A program made the translations under genes and the position numbers. The notes below the pieces were generated by a model. It was not told where the DNA came from, did not search any database, and worked only from the letters and a program-made list of their open reading frames with translations. Of a stretch of DNA of 17,639 nt, positions 6,206 through 13,523 are shown in pieces; position 1 is the first letter of the stretch, and every line of letters starts with the position of its first letter. Source of the DNA: WLMZ01 sp039920665 (lineage in GTDB: Bacteria > Actinomycetota > Acidimicrobiia > Acidimicrobiales > Ilumatobacteraceae); NCBI GenBank assembly GCA_039920665.1, contig JBDSDH010000212.1, positions 1-17,639 on the forward strand. Direction: 5' to 3'.

Positions 6206-6757
6206 TCAGAGTTCGGGCTCTTGCCAGTCGGTTTCGGGGTTGTCCTGGACAAGGTGCTGCAAGACGGTGCCATCGACGGAGTCGACCAGCACCAACCCCC
6301 GCTGCCGTGGTGGGTTCTCGCTCGAATAGCACAGCACCCGCCACGTCGGTCGGCTGCGCAAACCACGCCAGACCTGTTGCGCCGATGCATGACCGACAGC
6401 AAATCCGACCGCGCCGGTTGCGGCAACGAGCGCTTGCTTCTCATCGACCTGCATTCGCCAGCCCGATGTCAGACAAAAAATTCCGAACGCTCCGAGCAGG
6501 ATCGCAGAGAACAGCATGCCCCCGTTGATCAACACGGCACCGCCGCTGCGGGCGGTGAGCCACAAGACGAACGCGATGATGCCGAGTCCGAGATAGATCG
6601 CACCCGGAATCCGTCGTCGGCTGTTGTCGGGGAACAGGTACGGGCCGACGAACTCACTCGCGTTGAGATCGTCCGGCAGTGCGTCGCGGATCTCGCCGTC
6701 ATCGGCGGACACATCCGGTCGAGCGGTCGATTTGTCAGCGGTCGATTTGTCAGCCAT
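6206..6757 (-). CDS. Two-helix membrane protein of unknown function, 183 aa
   Basis: I do not recognise the family. The N-terminal 48 residues are charged and probably disordered, starting with a perfect ADKST duplication. Two hydrophobic helices follow at about 51-69 (PGAIYLGLGIIAFVLWLTA) and 74-98 (GAVLINGGMLFSAILLGAFGIF), separated by a short loop, so both ends should lie on the same side of the membrane, most likely the cytoplasm. The remaining 85 residues look like a small soluble domain: VDEKQALVAATGAVGFAVGHASAQQVWRG, then a strand-rich WRVLCYSS and GLVLVDSVDGTVL. The gene begins 23 bp after the HIT gene and so is the third gene of the thrS operon. In Mycobacterium that place is held by pgsA1. 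A role in the envelope or in RNA/nucleotide metabolism is possible but not shown. Confidence 0.75.
   Translation of the reverse strand: MADKSTADKSTARPDVSADDGEIRDALPDDLNASEFVGPYLFPDNSRRRIPGAIYLGLGIIAFVLWLTARSGGAVLINGGMLFSAILLGAFGIFCLTSGWRMQVDEKQALVAATGAVGFAVGHASAQQVWRGLRSRPTWRVLCYSSENPPRQRGLVLVDSVDGTVLQHLVQDNPETDWQEPEL
6725..6754 (-). repeat. Perfect 15-bp tandem duplication at the start of the membrane-protein gene
   Basis: On the minus strand GCTGACAAATCGACC occurs twice without a mismatch as codons 2-6 and 7-11, giving ADKSTADKST directly after the start Met. It is in frame and in a disordered region, consistent with a recent neutral duplication. Confidence 0.9.
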
Positions 6758-6780
6758 GAAAGGTCGCTTTCGTTCGCTGG

Positions 6781-7305
6781 TCAGGCTACGGCGCTCGGCC
6801 AGGCGGCACGCAGTTTGGTAGCACTGTCAGGCAGTGCCTCGGGCAGGGTGCGGGTGTTGGCGGTGGCCGTCATGAAGTTGGCGTCACCGTTCCAGCGGGG
6901 CACGACGTGGACGTGCAGATGCTGACGAACGCTCCCGCCCGCCGGCTCGCCGAGGTTGATCCCGACATTCACGCCGCCCGGATGCATCGCGGCCTTCACG
7001 GCCCGGACACCAGCGGTGACGGTGGCCCACAACTCCGTCACCTCATCAGGGGTCATGTCCTCGAGGTCCGGGATCTCCCGGTACGGCAGGATCAGGACGT
7101 GTCCAACGCTGTACGGAAACGCGTTCATGATCGCAAACGTCAACGGACCGCGATGCACGATGTTGGTCGCATCATCGTCCAGACCTGATTGCAGGATCCG
7201 GGTGAACACGCTGCAGGAGTCCGTTGGTCCGACACCGCCGGCGGCTCCACCCGACGTGACGTAGGTGGAGCGCCAGCCGTTCCAGAGCAATTCGAGCGGA
7301 GTCAT
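6781..7305 (-). CDS. HIT-family protein, probable Ap4A phosphorylase-like enzyme, 174 aa
   Basis: The histidine-triad motif QHLHVHVVPRW puts the three histidines at 129, 131 and 133; the central one is the nucleophile that forms the nucleotidyl-enzyme intermediate. The surrounding blocks LWNGWRSTYV (7-16), AFPYSVGHVLILPYR (62-76), NVGINLGEPAGGS (113-125) and WNGDANFMT closely resemble Mycobacterium tuberculosis Rv2613c, reported as a diadenosine tetraphosphate phosphorylase. That gene is also directly after thrS. Many actinobacterial relatives carry a CxFC pair near residue 31; here only C31 remains in SCSVFTRI and the second cysteine position is Thr. The ATG overlaps the thrS stop as ATGA (7305-7302), so translation is probably coupled. 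Ap4A is a by-product of aminoacyl-tRNA synthetases, which makes pairing with thrS biochemically sensible. The exact reaction (phosphorylase or hydrolase) is inferred. Confidence 0.88.
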   Translation of the reverse strand: MTPLELLWNGWRSTYVTSGGAAGGVGPTDSCSVFTRILQSGLDDDATNIVHRGPLTFAIMNAFPYSVGHVLILPYREIPDLEDMTPDEVTELWATVTAGVRAVKAAMHPGGVNVGINLGEPAGGSVRQHLHVHVVPRWNGDANFMTATANTRTLPEALPDSATKLRAAWPSAVA

Positions 7306-9341
7306 CCCGCCGAGGTGCCGGCTGCAGCGATCGCAGCGCCCACGATCTCCGGGTTCATCTCCGCAACCTCGGCGGAGAGACGCTCGGTGAACGCTTCGAC
7401 GGAGACGCCACGCTCGACCTCGCCGCCACGGGGGTTGACGCCAAAGGTGTGGTTGGCGACATCGTCGTCACCCACCACCAGTACGTATGGCAGTTTCTCC
7501 ATCTTTGCGGCACGAATTCGCTTGCCGAGCTGATCGTTGGCCTCGACCACGTCGACCCGGAATCCAGCCGCCCGCAACGCGGCTGCCTGCTCGTGGGCGT
7601 AGTCCTCGTGAGCCGTCGCGACCGGCAGGATGCGGGCCTGCACCGGGGCCAGCCAGGCAGGGAACGCACCGGCGAAGTGCTCGAGCAACACCCCGAAGAA
7701 CCGTTCGACCGAGCCGAACAGCGCACGGTGCAACATGATTGGTTGGTGACGGGCGTTGTCGTTGCCGACGTACTCGAGGTCGAACCGCTCGGGCAGGTTG
7801 AAGTCGCATTGGATTGTGCTCAACTGCCAGCTGCGCCCGATCGCGTCGCGGACATCGATGTCGATCTTGGGTCCGTAGAACGCAGCGTCGCCGTGCTTGT
7901 ACTTGAACGGCAGACCGTGCCGTTCGAGCGCAACCCGCAGCGCCTCGGTGGACTTGTCCCAGATCTCGTCGGAGCCGACCGACTTCTTCGGATCACGGGT
8001 ACTGAGATTCGCCGTGAAGTCGTTGAACCCGAACGCTCGCAGCACCGAGAGCACGAAGTCGAGCAGTGATGCGATCTCGTCCAGGAGCTGGTCTTCGGTG
8101 CAATAGATGTGGCTGTCGTCCTGGGTGAAGCCACGGATCCGCATCAACCCGTGCAGCGTGCCTGCCCGCTCGTACCGGTACACCGTGCCGAGTTCGAACA
8201 GCCGCAGCGGCAGTTCTCGATAGCTGCGCTGGCGACTGCGGAAGATCAGGCAGTGCATCGGGCAGTTCATCGGCTTCATGTAGTACGTACCGTTGTCCAT
8301 CTCCATCGGCGGGTACATGCCGTCCTTGTACCAGGCGAGGTGACCGCTCGTCTCGAACAGCTTGCCGTTGGCGAGATGGGGCGTGTAGACGAACTGGTAA
8401 CCGCCGTTCTGGTGGCGTTCGCGGCTGTAGTCCTCCATCAGTTTGCGGATGATGCCGCCCTTGGGGTGCCAGACCGCGAGACCTCCGCCGAGTTCGCTGG
8501 GAAAGCTGAGCAGATCGAGTTCGGTCGCCAGCTTGCGGTGATCGCGCTTTTCGGCTTCCTCGAGCCGATGGAGATGCTCTTCGAGCGCAGCCTTGGATTC
8601 CCACGCCGTGCCGTAGATGCGTTGCAGCATCGGGCCCTTCTCGTTGCCGCGCCAGTAGGCGCCGGCCACCTTCATCAGTTTGAAGTGGCCGAGCTTGCCC
8701 GTCGTCGGTACGTGGGGTCCACGGCACATGTCGACGAATTCGGGCGTGTTGCGATACACGCTGACCGTGCCGCCGACGGCGATCTCTGCCGCGTCCTCGC
8801 TGGCCTCGTCGTCATTGGGATCGAGCGGTACATCGGCGAGGGCGCGGACGCGCTCGATGATCTCCTGCTTGTAGGGCTGGTCGGCGAACATCACGAGCGC
8901 CTCGTCGATACTCATCTCGCTACGCGAGAACGGCTGGTCGGCCTTGATGATCTCACGCATTCGCGCCTCGACCGCTTTCAGGTCTTCCTCGAGGAACGTT
9001 TTGCCACCGGGCAGATCGAAGTCGTAGTAGAAGCCGTCGGTGATGGCCGGTCCGATCGAGAACTTCGCGCCCGGGAACAACTGGGTCACTGCTTGGGCCA
9101 TCACGTGTGACGTCGAGTGGCGCAGAATGTGGCGCCCTTCATCCGAGTCGCCGGTGACGATCGCGACCGTGGCATCTGCCGGCAGCGCCACGCCGAGGTC
9201 CGTCTCGACGCCGTTGACTTCGGCGGCAACGGCAGCTTTGGCGAGGCCACGGCTGATCGACATCGCCAGGCCGGTCGCCGTGGTGCCCTCTTCGAGGGAA
9301 CGTTGCGAGCCGTCAGGAAGGGTGATGTTGATCTCAGCCAT
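7302..9341 (-). CDS. thrS: Threonyl-tRNA synthetase, 679 aa
   Basis: This cytoplasmic class II synthetase charges tRNA-Thr. Domains in order are TGS (about 1-63), an editing domain with HSTSH at 75-79 and C206/H210 in MCRGPH, the catalytic core, and the anticodon-binding domain (about 568-679). The zinc ligands expected from the E. coli enzyme are C360 in MKPMNCPMHC, H411 in DDSHIYC and H538 in IMLHRALFGS. Motif 2 is in RYERAGTLHGLMRIRGFT (389-406) and motif 3 in HRALFGSVERF. All catalytic and editing residues are present. The start at 9341 is chosen because MAEINITLPDGS is the expected TGS beginning; longer starts add unrelated residues. No ribosome-binding site is visible, but TACACT lies 10 nt upstream, suggesting a very short leader. 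It heads an operon with the HIT and membrane-protein genes. Confidence 0.97.
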   Translation of the reverse strand: MAEINITLPDGSQRSLEEGTTATGLAMSISRGLAKAAVAAEVNGVETDLGVALPADATVAIVTGDSDEGRHILRHSTSHVMAQAVTQLFPGAKFSIGPAITDGFYYDFDLPGGKTFLEEDLKAVEARMREIIKADQPFSRSEMSIDEALVMFADQPYKQEIIERVRALADVPLDPNDDEASEDAAEIAVGGTVSVYRNTPEFVDMCRGPHVPTTGKLGHFKLMKVAGAYWRGNEKGPMLQRIYGTAWESKAALEEHLHRLEEAEKRDHRKLATELDLLSFPSELGGGLAVWHPKGGIIRKLMEDYSRERHQNGGYQFVYTPHLANGKLFETSGHLAWYKDGMYPPMEMDNGTYYMKPMNCPMHCLIFRSRQRSYRELPLRLFELGTVYRYERAGTLHGLMRIRGFTQDDSHIYCTEDQLLDEIASLLDFVLSVLRAFGFNDFTANLSTRDPKKSVGSDEIWDKSTEALRVALERHGLPFKYKHGDAAFYGPKIDIDVRDAIGRSWQLSTIQCDFNLPERFDLEYVGNDNARHQPIMLHRALFGSVERFFGVLLEHFAGAFPAWLAPVQARILPVATAHEDYAHEQAAALRAAGFRVDVVEANDQLGKRIRAAKMEKLPYVLVVGDDDVANHTFGVNPRGGEVERGVSVEAFTERLSAEVAEMNPEIVGAAIAAAGTSAG

Positions 9342-9351
9342 AGCAACCGCA

Positions 9352-9357
9352 AGTGTA
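9352..9357 (-). promoter_or_regulatory. Candidate -10 element of thrS
   Basis: TACACT on the minus strand matches TANNNT and is 10 nt before the thrS ATG, so the leader would be only about 4 nt. That leaves no room for a T-box or attenuator in front of thrS. The -35 region is not recognisable. Confidence 0.4.
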
Positions 9358-9446
9358 CGACCGAGGTTCGGGTGCCCCCTCGTCATTTCGGATGTGTGGG
9401 ACGCTGATGACCGCAGTCCGCCGAGAGGTTCGGCAAGAATGCAGCC

Positions 9447-11462
9447 GTGTCGGACGAGCGCCCCCAACTCGTCCAGTTCCCGGTCGCCTCGGTCGACGAT
9501 GTGCTGCGTTGCTTCGACGCCACCGCAGCGGAGACCTTTGCCTGGGTGTGTCGCCTTGTCGATGGCGACATCGACCAGGCCGCCGCCGTACTGGCCAACG
9601 TGTACGTGGCAGCGCGCCGCGCAGGCGGGCGAGCCGACGATCCAGCCGTGTCGGTCGATGTCGAATGGCTGCGACGAGCCGGGCGGGACCTCGCGACCGA
9701 GGCACTCGGGGCCGCCGTCGTCGACGATCGAGTGGCGCGGCCCGACGAAAGTCGCGAAGTCGAACGATGGCTCGATGACGAGACTCGCCGCCGGGCCCGC
9801 TCAGCGATCACAACCGATGTGTCGATACCGATCCCGGCGACTGGGTCGCAGCCAGCCGGTCGTGGCGAACCCGCGGCGGCGGTCCAGTGGCAGGTCAGCA
9901 CCGTCTCGACCGACTCGTCGACCCAACCGCGTCGTCGCGGCCTTGCGATCGCGCTGATCGTTGCAGCGGCGTTGATCACCGCCGTCGTCTGGATCACAGG
10001 TGGAAATTCCGATCGCGATGGCGACCGCGCAACTCCTTCGCCGGCTTCAACGGACTCGACGAATTCGTCGCCCGATGCGCCGACGACCACCACCCCGCGG
10101 CGTCCTCCACTGGTCGCCGAGACGGCACCACCGACGACCACGATCCCGACCGAGATGTTGAACCCGGGCTACGTCTTGGACACGGTCCCCGACGGCGTCC
10201 AGATCTCGAATGCGTATCAGACTGCCGCAGCAACCGATGATGCTGATCAGCAGATGCTCGGATCGCAGCTTCAGGCTCGGCTCGAGTTGTGGGCAGAACC
10301 GGATGCGACGCGAACATCCGGCCGCTGGTTCGCAGCCTCGCTGACACAGTGTTACGGCCGTTTCACGCCACCACTGGTTTCCGATGCCGCGTTGATTGCC
10401 GTCGGCGACCGGATCGGCATCGCCCGGGTCGCCACCGATGGCGTGATCGACGTCGAAGTCAGTCCGACCGGTTCGGCGTACGACCTGACGGTGCGCGGGT
10501 TCGGGTTCTCGGCACCCGACCTTGCATTGATCGCTGACAGCGTCGTCGCATCCGCCGGACCACACAACTGCGACCCCGAATCGGCGACACCACTCGACCA
10601 ACTCCGGTTCTCGACAGCAAGCAGTGATCTACGATCGGGACTCGTGCTGTCGACCGCCAACGACGCCGGATGGTGGCTGGCACCGCTCTCGTGGTCGGTC
10701 GATGAGAGTTCCATCGCCTATGCCTCGGCCGACACAGCGGAGGTCATCGAGGTCTCGACCATGCCCGATTCGCCCGACGCCTCGTCAATTTTCGAGTTCA
10801 TGCTGACCCACCGGGCGGATGTCGACATCACTCCAGCCGGTCGAGCCGTCGAGATCGGTGAGACCAACTCCATCGACGCGACCGCGACGGAGGGGACTCA
10901 GTCGTACGTGCGTTGGAACGAGGGCGACGAGGTGATCATTCTCAGTGGAACGGCGCCGGTCGACCATCTGCTCACTCTGGTGCCCATCGTCCGGCTTGCC
11001 ACCACGACAGAGTGGCGGATCGCTCTCGACACCAGCTTTGCCGGTGATCAGTCCGGCACGATCTCGACACCCGATCCCTCCCCCCAGTACTCCCTGGTCG
11101 GTGCTGCGTTGGACTCAGCCGGACAAACGTGGACCCTGCTGCTCAGCTCGGAGCCTGATTGGCTTCGTCTGTCGCTGGCCGGCGGAGTGTCCGTCGAGCA
11201 GCCATTCGGCTACGACCCTGAACGGCCGGCCACGACGTTCACCACGGCAGACGCTCAGCTGTTCGTCGTCGCCCTGCGCGATCCGGGTCCGGCGACAACC
11301 GTTCGGATCTCGGCCGCCGGGGTCGAGATCGCGACCATCCCATTGAAGCCGGTTCGCGATTCAGGGATCGTGGCCGCACTGGCGTTGGTCCCGGCACTTC
11401 CGCCGTACTCGATCGAACTGCTCGACGCTGCTGGTGTGGTCGTCAGAACCCTTCCGAGCTGA
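9447..11462 (+). CDS. Bitopic membrane protein with sigma-region-2-like cytoplasmic end and large extracytoplasmic part, 671 aa
   Basis: I do not recognise the whole protein. Residues about 15-58 (VDDVLRCFDATAAETFAWVC, RLVDGDIDQAAAVLANVYVA, ARR) have the helix pattern of an ECF sigma factor region 2, including the RL-x-GD-x-DxA turn and the helix leading to the core-polymerase-binding face. No region 4 is found. A charged linker (60-163) ends in PRRR, then one membrane helix (about 165-184), so the orientation should be N-in. Outside is a Thr/Pro/Ser-rich spacer (190-236), then about 435 residues of beta-rich sequence with only two cysteines (C302, C375) that could form a disulphide. The start is GTG 9447 with no good ribosome-binding site. 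It is divergent from thrS and convergent with the acyltransferase 17 bp away. Plausible roles are a membrane-held regulator or envelope sensor, but sigma-like activity is not shown. Confidence 0.72.
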   Translation: MSDERPQLVQFPVASVDDVLRCFDATAAETFAWVCRLVDGDIDQAAAVLANVYVAARRAGGRADDPAVSVDVEWLRRAGRDLATEALGAAVVDDRVARPDESREVERWLDDETRRRARSAITTDVSIPIPATGSQPAGRGEPAAAVQWQVSTVSTDSSTQPRRRGLAIALIVAAALITAVVWITGGNSDRDGDRATPSPASTDSTNSSPDAPTTTTPRRPPLVAETAPPTTTIPTEMLNPGYVLDTVPDGVQISNAYQTAAATDDADQQMLGSQLQARLELWAEPDATRTSGRWFAASLTQCYGRFTPPLVSDAALIAVGDRIGIARVATDGVIDVEVSPTGSAYDLTVRGFGFSAPDLALIADSVVASAGPHNCDPESATPLDQLRFSTASSDLRSGLVLSTANDAGWWLAPLSWSVDESSIAYASADTAEVIEVSTMPDSPDASSIFEFMLTHRADVDITPAGRAVEIGETNSIDATATEGTQSYVRWNEGDEVIILSGTAPVDHLLTLVPIVRLATTTEWRIALDTSFAGDQSGTISTPDPSPQYSLVGAALDSAGQTWTLLLSSEPDWLRLSLAGGVSVEQPFGYDPERPATTFTTADAQLFVVALRDPGPATTVRISAAGVEIATIPLKPVRDSGIVAALALVPALPPYSIELLDAAGVVVRTLPS

Positions 11463-11479
11463 TCAGCGACGCAGCGAGG

Positions 11480-12262
11480 TCACTCGCCGCCGGCGGCGGC
11501 CGAGATCAACTCGGCATCGCGAGCATCGCCCAATTCCTCGCTGACATGGGCCACGACGGCGATGTCGGCGGGAAGGCTCTCGGCCTTCTTGGTCGCATAC
11601 GTGTTGCGATACTCCTGGCCGGTGAGCTCTCGGATTTCGAACATCAGCTCATCGGTGATCTGGCGGAGCACGAGGTGGTCGTCGATCTTGTTGCGGTACC
11701 GCTCGACCTTGATCGGGCGACCGATCTTGATCGTCGCCGCTTTGCGGATCTTGGGGAGTTTCGCATCCGGCGGTTGGATCTCGCGGGTGCCGATCACGCC
11801 GACCGGATAGATCGGGCAACCGACCTTGAGCGCCAGCCGTGCTGCGCCGGTGTGGCCCTTGTAGAGAAAGCCATCGCGACTGCGGGTTCCTTCGGGGAAG
11901 ATCCCGAACAGCTCGCCGCGCCGCAGCACGGCCTCCGCGGCGTCGAGCGCGGCGGTGCTCTTCGAGCCGCCACTGCGATCGATCGGGATCATGCCCAGCG
12001 CCGGGAACAGGAACTTGGTCTTCCACGAATCCATGTACTCCGCCTTGCCGACGAAGCTGATGTTGCGCCCGACATGGAGCATCAGGAATCCGCTGTCGAG
12101 GAAGCTGATGTGGTTGGGGCACAGGATCGCCGGGCCATCGATCGGCAGCCGTTCGAAGCCCTCCAGGTCGAAATCCCACAACCGGTTCGCAATCGGGCGG
12201 ACGACCTTGCGAGTGCGGCGCTGGATCTTGCCGGCACCAGCCGCCGTGTCGTTGTCAGTCAT
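11480..12262 (-). CDS. PlsC-like 1-acyl-glycerol-3-phosphate acyltransferase, 260 aa
   Basis: This is a lysophospholipid acyltransferase, probably making phosphatidic acid from lysophosphatidic acid at the inner membrane surface. Catalytic motif I is NHISFLD (N50, H51, D56), the GKAEY block is at about 72-76, glycerol-phosphate-binding motif III is FPEGTRSRDG at 122-131, and the proline motif is YPVGVIGT. It lacks an obvious transmembrane helix and probably binds the membrane peripherally. The C-terminal 50 residues, rich in Ala and Glu, extend beyond the core domain. A GGTGAG lies a few nt before the ATG, and a TATCAT element is at 12310-12305. It follows mshC on the same strand after 136 bp, so it may be cotranscribed or have its own promoter. 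PlsC family members differ in acceptor, so the exact substrate is not certain. Confidence 0.88.
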   Translation of the reverse strand: MTDNDTAAGAGKIQRRTRKVVRPIANRLWDFDLEGFERLPIDGPAILCPNHISFLDSGFLMLHVGRNISFVGKAEYMDSWKTKFLFPALGMIPIDRSGGSKSTAALDAAEAVLRRGELFGIFPEGTRSRDGFLYKGHTGAARLALKVGCPIYPVGVIGTREIQPPDAKLPKIRKAATIKIGRPIKVERYRNKIDDHLVLRQITDELMFEIRELTGQEYRNTYATKKAESLPADIAVVAHVSEELGDARDAELISAAAGGE

Positions 12263-12304
12263 CGCATCTCACCAACCTCTCAACATGCCGCTCGGCTCGC
12301 GTGC

Positions 12305-12310
12305 ATGATA
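12305..12310 (-). promoter_or_regulatory. Candidate -10 element of the PlsC-like gene
   Basis: TATCAT on the minus strand is 42 nt before the start codon in the 136-bp gap after mshC. It fits TANNNT, leaving a leader of about 35 nt that contains the ribosome-binding site. The -35 region is not recognisable. The rest of the gap holds short palindromes (GGCATGCC at 12320-12327 and a CCAT/ATGG pair at 12326-12340) of unknown meaning. Confidence 0.35.
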
Positions 12311-12398
12311 AGCGATGAGGGCATGCCATAGGCCCCATGGAATTGCATTTCTCGTGAAGTGTGAGTGTCGACAGGGTGACCGGGTAGCGACCTGCCGG

Positions 12399-13523
12399 TC
12401 ACAGGACGATGCCCAGCAACGCCGCCGCTGCGGTCACATCGGAGCCGGCAGCAGCCGCATCATCGATGGCCCGGACAGCCGTTGCGGTGTCGAGGTCGTC
12501 ATCGAGCGCATCGCGAACGGTATCGAGCACAGTCGAATCGACGCCGCCCACAGCGTCGTGCCAACGCTGCAGCCGAGCCACCTGTCGCGGCATCAGTTCG
12601 GCGTCCCAGCTCCAGTTGTCGCGATAGTGGTGTTCGGAGATCGCGAGCCGAATCGTTCGCGGGTCGAATGTCTCGCGCAGTTTGTCGATGAAGACCAGGT
12701 TGCCCAGGCTCTTGGACATCTTCTGGCCATCCATGAACACCATTGGCCCGTGCACCCAGTGACGCACGAACGGTTCGCCGGTGGCCGCTTCGCTCTGAGC
12801 CCGCTCACACTCGTGATGGGGGAAGATGAGGTCGCTGCCGCCGCCGTGCAGGTCGATCGTGGTGCCGAGTTCGCGCAGCGCAAGCGCACTGCACTCGATG
12901 TGCCAGCCGGGTCTACCCGGACCCCACATCGTCTCCCATGACGGCTCGTCCTCGGCCGATGGATGCCACAACACGAAGTCAAGCGGGTCGCGCTTGTTGG
13001 GGTCGTCGACGTTGCCGCCACGCTCACGGGCGATCTCGATCATCTGCTCGCGTGAGTAGTGCGAGATCGTGCCGAACGACGGAAACTTGGAGACGTCGAA
13101 GTACACGGATCCGCCCGCCCGGTAGGCGAAGCCACGATCGAGCACCATCCCGATGAATCCGCGGATGTCGCTGATGGCCGAGGAGGCGCGGGGGGTGCTG
13201 TACATCGGCAACATGTTCAGCGCTGCCATGTCGCGTTCGAAACGAGCTTCCTCGCCGGCAGCCAGGTCGAGGTAATGCACGCCGAGTTGGCGGGCCTTGG
13301 AGAACAGCGGGTCGTCGACATCGGTGACGTTGCGGACGCACTTGACCTCGTGACCGAGATCGATCAGTCGCCGCTGGAGCACGTCGTACATCACGAACGT
13401 CGCTGCATGACCGAGATGGGTTGCGTCGTACGGGGTGATGCCACACGTGTACATGGTGACCACCGGGCCGGGCTCGAACGGGACGACGGCTTGCTTGGCC
13501 GTGTCGTAGAGACGCATTGTCAA
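12399..13523 (-). CDS. mshC: Mycothiol ligase MshC (cysteine:GlcN-Ins ligase), 374 aa
   Basis: MshC joins L-cysteine to 1-O-(glucosaminyl)-myo-inositol using ATP, the third enzymatic step of mycothiol synthesis. It is a class I synthetase fold related to CysS. The HIGH equivalent is H36-L-G-H39 within ITPYDATHLGHAATF, which is characteristic of MshC rather than CysS, and KMSKS is exact at 268-272. Zinc ligands expected from the mycobacterial enzyme are C27 in MYTCG, the Cys in GWHIECSAL and the His in FPHHE. It is about 40 residues shorter than M. tuberculosis MshC but reaches the same C-terminal LLG end, so it looks complete. The TTG at 13523 is preferred over ATG 13517: it overlaps the upstream stop as TTGA and sits 8 nt after AGAAGGA (13538-13532). 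Confidence 0.92.
   Translation of the reverse strand: MTMRLYDTAKQAVVPFEPGPVVTMYTCGITPYDATHLGHAATFVMYDVLQRRLIDLGHEVKCVRNVTDVDDPLFSKARQLGVHYLDLAAGEEARFERDMAALNMLPMYSTPRASSAISDIRGFIGMVLDRGFAYRAGGSVYFDVSKFPSFGTISHYSREQMIEIARERGGNVDDPNKRDPLDFVLWHPSAEDEPSWETMWGPGRPGWHIECSALALRELGTTIDLHGGGSDLIFPHHECERAQSEAATGEPFVRHWVHGPMVFMDGQKMSKSLGNLVFIDKLRETFDPRTIRLAISEHHYRDNWSWDAELMPRQVARLQRWHDAVGGVDSTVLDTVRDALDDDLDTATAVRAIDDAAAAGSDVTAAAALLGIVL

Noticed and set aside
8109..9110. 333-codon plus-strand frame inside thrS
   Set aside because: It is an antisense shadow of the thrS catalytic and editing domains.
9342..9446. T-box or other leader control for thrS
   Set aside because: The probable promoter leaves a leader of only a few bases, and no specifier or T-box sequence is visible.
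9342..9467. Longer N-terminus for threonyl-tRNA synthetase starting at 9467
   Set aside because: The extra 42 residues do not match the family, while the internal Met starts a canonical TGS domain just after a promoter-like element.
12399..13523. Second cysteinyl-tRNA synthetase rather than MshC
   Set aside because: The GITPYDATHLGHAATF signature, the length below 400 residues and the end at LLG without a CysS anticodon domain all point to MshC.
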